The notes under the pieces were generated by a model. That model was not told the origin of the DNA, made no database searches, and saw only the letters and a list, made by a program, of their open reading frames with translations. The position numbers and the translations under genes were made by a program. Positions 7,901-11,412 of a DNA stretch of 11,412 nt are shown here, one piece after another (the first letter of the stretch is position 1; every line of letters starts with the position of its first letter). Origin of the DNA: Candidatus Lindowiibacteriota bacterium. GTDB lineage: Bacteria > Lindowbacteria > 2-12-FULL-62-27. The stretch lies in NCBI GenBank assembly GCA_023249255.1, contig JAHFCY010000095.1, forward strand, positions 1 through 11,412, written 5' to 3'.

Positions 7901-8467
7901 CTCGTCCCATGTCACCTTGATCCACGAATCTTTCGCCCGCTGGAACAATTCCACCGGCGGCCGGCCGTCGCTCCCGCGCGGAAATCCGCGATCCACCCAC
8001 TCTTTGAATCCTTTGCGCACCATCGGCCCGCGCACACGCCGATCGCTGTAAAGCCGGCGCACCAGACCCAACCCCTTCTGACAGCACCGCGGGTCCCACC
8101 GGCTCGACGCGCGGTTGCCGTAAATGTCGGTCGCACTGCCGTACCCGTACGTCGGCTCGATGCGCACGACAACGCCGTTTTTGACAAACGCGCGAAGAAT
8201 GCAGTTGTGAGTGTCGTTCGGCGCACAGAGGAATGTAAACGAAGAATCATACCGGAAGAGATCGCGGTAAACTTTTTCCCAATCGCGATCGGCGTGTTTT
8301 TCAAGAGGATTATCAAGCCCAAGTCCGTAGGCGGGAGTCAACCAAGAAGTCAAAGGTCCGGAAGCCAACGCTGTGAATCCAAGTCCGCCTGCAAGAGTTA
8401 AGAATTGTCTACGGTTGATTCCTTTCGCCAACTTGATCATGTCTTTCCCGTTCGAATGTTCTTCCAT
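4976..8467 (-). CDS. nxrA-like: Molybdopterin catalytic alpha subunit, periplasmic nitrite oxidoreductase/nitrate reductase-like (DMSO reductase type II)
   Basis: This 1163-aa protein would hold Mo-bis-MGD and the FS0 cluster, catalysing an oxygen-atom transfer (nitrite/nitrate most likely by family). N-terminal [11 protein letters not shown] (twin Arg at 19-20) followed by a hydrophobic stretch is a Tat signal, so it acts in the periplasm. FS0 region: C81, D85, C89 and C128/C129. Candidate Mo ligand: D288 in [18 protein letters not shown], aligning with NarG Asp222. The C-terminal region ([41 protein letters not shown]) resembles NxrA of Nitrospira/anammox type. Length also fits NxrA (about 1150) better than the 900-980 aa of selenate, chlorate or ethylbenzene enzymes. 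I chose ATG at 8467 because GGAGG sits 5 nt upstream; an in-frame GTG at 8479 overlaps this site. It is first in the operon. Family certain; direction and substrate (nitrite, nitrate, chlorate) unproven. Confidence 0.93.
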   Translation of the reverse strand: MEEHSNGKDMIKLAKGINRRQFLTLAGGLGFTALASGPLTSWLTPAYGLGLDNPLEKHADRDWEKVYRDLFRYDSSFTFLCAPNDTHNCILRAFVKNGVVVRIEPTYGYGSATDIYGNRASSRWDPRCCQKGLGLVRRLYSDRRVRGPMVRKGFKEWVDRGFPRGSDGRPPVELFQRAKDSWIKVTWDEAFELAAKAHINIATTYSGEAGAKLLKEQGYDEEMIETMHGAGTQAMKFRGGMPLLGQVRVMGMARYANSLALLDSQIRKVDADHAIAARHWDSYTWHTDLPPGHPMVTGQQTIEWDLFAVEHAKLTVLWGMNWISTKMPDSHWLTEARMKGTKVFVVACEYQSSTCKADEALVVRPGTSPALALGVAGVIINEKLYDADHVSTKTDLPFLVRLDTREMLRASDVFADYTNAELTNYAGVFKTGDKPIPPGKQGKQVVPEALRAEWGDFVYLDESSQKPAAVSRNMIGKGFTGKAVLEGEHDVTLKDGKTVKVAPVFELIKRHINANHDLDTTSEITWAPKEGILSLARQIAEARGTTLIACGMGPNQFFNNDLKDRAILLVGSLTGNIGTVSGNVGSYAGNYRTALFNGVPSYVLENPFDLELDAAKPPRPKKFLKYESAHYFNYGDRPLKAGKNNLTGKTQMPTPTKSCWWANGNSILGNTKWHYDVVNNTLPKVEAVFVNDWSWTATCEYADIVFGVDSWAEFKHPDMCASVTNPFLTVFPVTPLARILDTRADIEVYAGVAKALAKITGETRFVDHWKFVHDSRVDVYLQRILNASACTKGYSFEEIHERAKDGIPALMLNRTYPRTVGWEQATEDKPQYTKTGRLEFYREEIEFRASGENIPLYREPIDSTFYEPNVIVSKGDAVLKPTTPAEYGMKESDLSSEARQVRHVIKPWSEVKNTKHPLMKDGYRFIYHTPKYRHGAHTTPVDTDIVAVLFGPFGDWYRRDKRQPFVTEGYVDINPSDAKSLGIEDGDYVWIDADPEDRPYRGWKKGDAAYKVARLMCRARYYNGTPKGVTRSWYNMYGATPGSVKGQETRPDGLAKNPETNYQAMFRSGSHQSGSRAWIKPTLVTDTLVRKDTMGQTINKGFEPDVHCPTGAPRESFVKITKAEPGGLGGKGLWRPAQLGIRPTYESDMMKRFMVGEYIEAES

Positions 8468-8472
8468 ATCGA

Positions 8473-8477
8473 CCTCC
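8473..8477 (-). promoter_or_regulatory. Ribosome binding site of the alpha subunit (decides start)
   Basis: GGAGG lies 5 nt before the ATG at 8467. It overlaps the alternative in-frame GTG at 8479, which would have no such site of its own, so the ATG is preferred. Confidence 0.65.
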
Positions 8478-8519
8478 ACAACGTATTAGACGGGTGCATA
8501 GGCGCTCCCCAGACAGGTG

Positions 8520-8531
8520 TATATATATATA
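8520..8531. repeat. (TA)6 dinucleotide tract
   Basis: Twelve bases of perfect TA repeat lie between the alpha-subunit start and the candidate -35 box, in an otherwise high-GC window. A tract like this can change length by slippage, and here a change would alter promoter spacing. Confidence 0.8.
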
Positions 8532-8553
8532 GGTAAGCAAAAAACGCACTCAA
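8524..8553 (-). promoter_or_regulatory. Probable sigma70-like promoter of the molybdoenzyme/ACIII operon
   Basis: On the minus strand TTGAGT (8553-8548, four of six bases match TTGACA) is followed after 16 nt by TATATA (8531-8526), or after 18 nt by the next register of the same TA tract. This would give a leader of roughly 50 nt before the alpha-subunit ATG. No clear FNR (TTGAT-N4-ATCAA) palindrome was seen beside it. Both boxes are imperfect, and the TA tract makes any -10 match easy, so this is only a candidate. Confidence 0.4.
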
Positions 8554-8854
8554 TAGGCCTGATACAACCCACCCCGTACGGAGGATTTGTCATAACAGTC
8601 TGTAAATGTGGATATTAATAATCCGGTTGATTTCTCGGATGTATCCTATTTGATAAGAAAAGAATCCTTGAACCGCATCTCGTTCCAGCGCAACCTGCAT
8701 TAAATCGGTACATATCTTGTCTTGGAGGGTACGCCCGCCACCCGATGTGTCTGTTTTTGAAAGTTTAGCCGTCAGCGCCAAAATCCAATGCATAATCCAA
8801 TGCATTGACCTGACCCCCTTGAATCACAGTCTGGATTGCCGTATCATTGAGGCG
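8554..8854. other. AT-richer intergenic stretch with no convincing gene
   Basis: This 300-bp stretch between the two divergent blocks is visibly richer in A and T than its surroundings. A 71-codon minus-strand frame (8590-8805) runs through it but has no ribosome site and no recognisable domain. Its minus-strand upstream end carries the 12-bp tandem repeat and a GGGGTCAGGTCA-like sequence (8808-8817 region) of the kind often seen flanking IS200/RAYT-type or MITE elements. I read it as non-coding, possibly a decayed mobile-element remnant, also carrying the 5' signals of the plus-strand toxin-antitoxin pair. The mobile-element reading is inference from memory of similar ends. Confidence 0.4.
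8782..8805. repeat. Perfect 12-bp tandem duplication (AATCCAATGCAT x2)
   Basis: Two adjacent identical copies of AATCCAATGCAT occupy 8782-8793 and 8794-8805. The second copy merges into a 10-bp palindrome CAATGCATTG (8798-8807), directly followed by ACCTGACCCC. The combination of palindrome, tandem copy and TGACCTGACCCC looks like the terminus of a small mobile element. Confidence 0.75.
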
Positions 8855-9061
8855 ATGAACAGCGAATGCATCCAGTCGAGTCTGGACATTTTGAGCGGGA
8901 CGCCGGTGTTCAGGGGGACGCGGGTTCCGGTGCAGACCCTGATCGATTATCTTGAAGGCGGAGATTCCATCGACGTTTTTCCGGGAGATTTTCCGACCGG
9001 GACGCGTCCGCAGATCATCGCGGTTCTCGAATCGGCCAGGGCCAAACTCCTTTCCGCCTGA
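8855..9061 (+). CDS. DUF433 family antitoxin-like protein
   Basis: This 68-aa protein shows the DUF433 core: GTPVFRGTRVPVQTLIDYLE followed by an FPTGTRPQIIAVLESARAKL-type ending, a small winged-helix-like DNA-binding fold. Members are usually the antitoxin partner of an adjacent DUF5615 PIN-like protein and are presumed to autorepress the pair. The ATG at 8855 is chosen because the domain begins soon after it, with a weak GAGG just upstream. The open frame continues to 8717, but those residues have no family resemblance. A proline (DVFPGDF) interrupts what is normally a helical position. The stop is 7 nt before the toxin start, so the two form one operon. Confidence 0.8.
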   Translation: MNSECIQSSLDILSGTPVFRGTRVPVQTLIDYLEGGDSIDVFPGDFPTGTRPQIIAVLESARAKLLSA

Positions 9062-9068
9062 ATTCCTG

Positions 9069-9389
9069 TTGAAAATCCTCCTTGACGAATGCCTGCCCAA
9101 ACGTCCGGCCCGCGACATGCACGGCCACGAAGTCAAAACAGTTCAGGACATGGGCTGGTCGGAACTTTCCAACGGCGAACTTCTCTCCAGGATAGAGAGC
9201 CATTTCGAGATGTTTATCACCGTTGATCAAAATATCACCTTTCAACAAAATCTGACAGGGCTGAAATTCGGCGTCATCGTCATAGCCACCAAGAGCAACC
9301 GATACGACGATATAACCCCGCTGGTCTGCGATCTCGCGGCGTCTTTGAAAAATATTCAACCCGGTCAAATCAAAACAGTCGGCATATGA
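9069..9389 (+). CDS. DUF5615 PIN-like domain protein (putative toxin of a toxin-antitoxin pair)
   Basis: This 106-aa protein begins MKILLDECLP and continues with GHEVKTVQDMGWS, NGELL and FITVDQNITFQQNL, the standard pattern of DUF5615 (a PIN/Mut7-C-like ribonuclease-type fold). Acidic residues D6, E37 and D53 are candidates for metal binding. The start is a TTG at 9069, inferred because KILLDE is the normal N-terminus. No ATG is available close by, and the next upstream ATG in frame lies inside the antitoxin gene. It follows the DUF433 gene by 7 nt. RNase activity is a family-level expectation; DUF5615 proteins are rarely tested. Family sure, toxin role moderately sure. Confidence 0.78.
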   Translation: MKILLDECLPKRPARDMHGHEVKTVQDMGWSELSNGELLSRIESHFEMFITVDQNITFQQNLTGLKFGVIVIATKSNRYDDITPLVCDLAASLKNIQPGQIKTVGI

Positions 9390-9451
9390 TGGCGTCTTTT
9401 ATTCGGCGATTGGGGTCAATGGGCGCCGATCGCGGCCATCTCGCACGTCGG

Positions 9452-10240
9452 ATGAGAAAAAAATCATTCTGCGGCCTGTTTTTCCTTGCCGTGTGGATGC
9501 TGTTTCCCGGAATCCTCCCGGCCGCGGAATTGGACAAGGCGGAAATGGTCGATATCCTCAAGGGCATCGATGTGCGGGTCAAAAGCTCGGGAGACTACAA
9601 GGCCCTAGTCTACATCGAACAGCGCGAGAAGGACAAACCGGATGTGGCGCGCGAAGCTCTCGTCTACCGCAGGGACGATGACCAGAAGCTCATGATCCTT
9701 TTTACCAAACCCAATACCGAGGCGGGCAAGGGTTACCTGCGGGTGGACCGGAATCTCTGGTACTACGATCCGAACGTCGGCAAGTGGGAAAGGCGCACGG
9801 ACCGGGAGCGCATCGCGGGCACGGATTCCCGGCGTCAGGATTTCGACCAGTCGGACCTCGCGGGCGAGTACGACCCGGTCTTCGTGGCCGAGGAGAAGCT
9901 GGGAAATTTCGGCGTCTGGCATCTGAAACTGACCGGCAAACCGGGCAAGGACCTGGCCTACCCCATCGTGGAATTCTGGGTGGACAGACAAACGGGCAAC
10001 GACCTGAAGCGGCAGGATTTCGCCCTGTCGGGAAGGCTGATGCGTACCAGCTACTCTCCCAAGTGGCGGAAACTTTACAGCGAGAGCAAAAAGGCCGACC
10101 TCTGGTATCGCCATGAGATACGGATCTTCGACGAAATCGACAAGGCCAATTCCACCCTGATCATCATCCAGTCGGTCGATCTACAGCCCCTGCCGGAGAA
10201 TATCTTCACGAAGGCCTGGTTGGAAACGAAGAGCAAATAG
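9452..10240 (+). CDS. Outer membrane lipoprotein-sorting protein (LolA-like fold)
   Basis: From ATG at 9452 this is a 262-aa protein. MRKKSFCGLFFLAVWMLFPGILPAAE is a clear Sec signal peptide with cleavage near AA-E. The mature part has the LolA-like 'outer membrane lipoprotein-sorting protein' pattern: DILKGIDVRVKSSGDYKALV near the N-terminus, then KGYLRVDRNLWYYDPNVGKW, RRQDFDQSDLAGEYDP and the PIVEFWVDRQTGNDLKR strand. Such proteins fold as a half-barrel that carries a lipid-like molecule across the periplasm, and often sit next to RND/MMPL or ABC exporters. The frame extends upstream to an ATG at 9386 overlapping the toxin stop, but those 22 residues are Arg-rich and would spoil the signal peptide; no start has a good ribosome site. 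It is followed 12 nt later by a beta-barrel gene. Confidence 0.78.
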   Translation: MRKKSFCGLFFLAVWMLFPGILPAAELDKAEMVDILKGIDVRVKSSGDYKALVYIEQREKDKPDVAREALVYRRDDDQKLMILFTKPNTEAGKGYLRVDRNLWYYDPNVGKWERRTDRERIAGTDSRRQDFDQSDLAGEYDPVFVAEEKLGNFGVWHLKLTGKPGKDLAYPIVEFWVDRQTGNDLKRQDFALSGRLMRTSYSPKWRKLYSESKKADLWYRHEIRIFDEIDKANSTLIIIQSVDLQPLPENIFTKAWLETKSK

Positions 10241-10252
10241 ATTGCCACCATT

Positions 10253-11412
10253 GTGAAACGCATACTTCTTCTAACCGCCCTGCTGTTGAATTCCGCCGTC
10301 CTTGTTCAGGGAGCGGAACGGGCATCCGAAGCCGACATGTTCGGCGACACCACATCCCTTGCGGCGCCGGATACCTCATTCCCCCAGCCTGATCAACGCG
10401 AAAAAATACTTCAGATCGGCGGCAACTTTTCCGCCCAGGGGGACTTTTTTTTGCGGGACGACTTCCCCCTGAAGGACACAGCCGTTTCCAACCCCAACAT
10501 TCTTTTTCTGTACATCGACTCGAAGTTTAAGCGGGACGCCCGTTTCTTCTCCCGCATCAGGGCCTTCTACGACCCCACCGGAACGTCGGGCGGGGGCGGC
10601 GGGGACATTTCGAACCCCTACGGGTCCGGAGGCCGAAAAAACGTGAGGGTGAGCCTGCATGAACTGAAGTACTCGGCCAACATCGACCGGAAGATATTCC
10701 TCACCGTCGGCCGGCAGAAAGTGAAATACGGTGCGGCAAAATTTTTCAATCCCACGGACTTCCTCAATTCCCAGCCCTTGAATTTTTTCCTGCCCTCGGA
10801 CGAACGGTCTGGCGTGGACATGGTCAAGGCGCATATCCCCTCCGGCGCCGCCAATTTCTACGCCGCCAGAATGGTGCGTCATCATGGCGCGGGGAACCAG
10901 AGCGGCAGTTATCTGCGGGAAGAGATCGGTTATGACGGCGGCGGGGATTTTCTGGGAAGCGGCGAGATATCGCTTTCCGGGTTCTTCCCGAGGGACCAAC
11001 CGGCCCGAGCGGGTTTCGACATTTCCCAAGCCGTGGGCGATTTTGACGTTTATGTCGAGGGGGCAACAGGCCGCAATTCCGCCGGCCGGTGGACGAGCGC
11101 ATACAGTTGGGGCGCCGGCCGGCAAATACGCTACGCCGACCGGGCGAGCAACATTCTCACCCTGCACGGAGAATTTTTCTACGCCAGGGCCGTGGCCGAA
11201 TATGGAATCCTTTCGGTTTCCCTGCCCGAACCCGGAAGCTTGAAGGACGTCGCCTTCGCGAACACCAATCTTTACAGTTTCCTGGACAAGAGCGGCCTAT
11301 CCCGCATGGACATGACCTACACCATCACTCCCCGCATCAACGGAATGGTCTACGCCGCCATCCACTGGGGACACCGGGGCGGGGGCTTTCATCGTCCCGG
11401 CCAGGTGGCCGA
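10253..11412 (+). CDS. Outer-membrane beta-barrel protein, porin-like (5' part, truncated by window edge)
   Basis: A GTG start at 10253, 12 nt after the LolA-like gene, opens a frame that runs to the right edge (386 codons visible). The first 20 residues (MKRILLLTALLLNSAVLVQG, then AE) form a signal peptide. The mature part shows alternating hydrophobic/polar strands, aromatic girdle residues and glycine-rich turns. It contains FLTVGRQKVKYGAAKFFNPTDFLN, a motif shared with DUF1302-like and other outer-membrane proteins that accompany LolA-like and RND/MMPL genes. It is not assigned to a substrate. I infer it is the outer-membrane partner of the preceding protein in an export or lipid-trafficking operon whose inner-membrane pump lies outside the window. 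No ribosome site is evident before the GTG. Confidence 0.72.
   Translation, partial: MKRILLLTALLLNSAVLVQGAERASEADMFGDTTSLAAPDTSFPQPDQREKILQIGGNFSAQGDFFLRDDFPLKDTAVSNPNILFLYIDSKFKRDARFFSRIRAFYDPTGTSGGGGGDISNPYGSGGRKNVRVSLHELKYSANIDRKIFLTVGRQKVKYGAAKFFNPTDFLNSQPLNFFLPSDERSGVDMVKAHIPSGAANFYAARMVRHHGAGNQSGSYLREEIGYDGGGDFLGSGEISLSGFFPRDQPARAGFDISQAVGDFDVYVEGATGRNSAGRWTSAYSWGAGRQIRYADRASNILTLHGEFFYARAVAEYGILSVSLPEPGSLKDVAFANTNLYSFLDKSGLSRMDMTYTITPRINGMVYAAIHWGHRGGGFHRPGQVA

Noticed and set aside
5147-8401. Very long plus-strand open frame (1084 codons) opposite the alpha-subunit gene.
   Set aside because: It is the antisense shadow of a GC-rich gene: arginine-, valine- and histidine-heavy, no domain resemblance and no ribosome site, while the minus strand encodes a clear family member over the same bases.
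4976-8467. Calling the enzyme a membrane-bound cytoplasmic NarG nitrate reductase.
   Set aside because: It has a twin-arginine signal and a secreted heme gamma subunit, and the operon has no NarI-type membrane cytochrome b, so a periplasmic type II enzyme fits better.
8590-8805. A 71-codon minus-strand frame in the intergenic region as a real small gene.
   Set aside because: No ribosome site, its start lies inside the tandem repeat, and no domain could be recognised. It is kept only as part of a possible element remnant.
8554-8854. FNR- or NarL-type regulatory palindromes and rho-independent terminators in the intergenic region.
   Set aside because: I looked for TTGAT-N4-ATCAA and for a GC hairpin followed by a T run and found no convincing match.
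10376-11167. Minus-strand 263-codon frame opposite the beta-barrel gene.
   Set aside because: Shadow frame; the plus strand has a signal peptide and beta-barrel pattern over the same stretch.
1-11412. CRISPR array, tRNA or rRNA genes.
   Set aside because: No regularly spaced direct repeats, and no tRNA-like or rRNA-like segments were seen outside the coding regions.

Overview
The window comes from a Gram-negative bacterium with high GC content. Evidence for this is a Tat-exported molybdoenzyme, periplasmic carriers and an outer-membrane beta-barrel. I cannot name the genus from sequence alone. It has two divergent blocks separated by a short AT-rich intergenic stretch.

Left block (8467 down to the left edge, minus strand) is one tightly packed respiratory operon of seven genes. 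In transcription order: (1) a 1163-aa molybdopterin catalytic subunit of the DMSO reductase type II / periplasmic nitrite oxidoreductase-nitrate reductase (NXR/pNar) type, with a twin-arginine signal; (2) its 376-aa four-cluster Fe-S beta subunit; (3) a 298-aa ethylbenzene-dehydrogenase-type heme b gamma subunit with a Sec signal; (4) a 234-aa TorD/DmsD-family maturation chaperone; (5) a secreted cupredoxin with a C-terminal carboxypeptidase-regulatory-like domain; (6) a membrane-anchored pentaheme cytochrome c that matches ActA of alternative complex III (ACIII); (7) the first ~292 residues of ActB, cut by the window edge. Genes overlap by 4 nt (beta/gamma, gamma/chaperone) or 13 nt (ActA/ActB), or are separated by 10-50 nt. 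The inferred circuit is a periplasmic alpha-beta-gamma enzyme exchanging electrons through its gamma heme with a soluble copper protein, and from there with ACIII and the quinone pool or a terminal oxidase. Sequence does not tell whether the enzyme oxidises nitrite, reduces nitrate, or acts on another oxyanion.

The middle (about 8480-8854) holds the probable operon promoter with a (TA)6 tract, and an AT-richer non-coding stretch with a perfect 12-bp tandem repeat next to a GGGGTCAGGTCA-like end, which looks like a decayed mobile-element remnant. The plus strand then carries a DUF433/DUF5615 toxin-antitoxin-like pair.

Right block (9452 to the right edge, plus strand) encodes an outer-membrane-lipoprotein-sorting (LolA-like) exported protein and the N-terminal 386 residues of an outer-membrane beta-barrel. 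Alanine codon use differs sharply between the blocks (GCG dominant on the left, GCC dominant on the right), so the two sides may have different histories.
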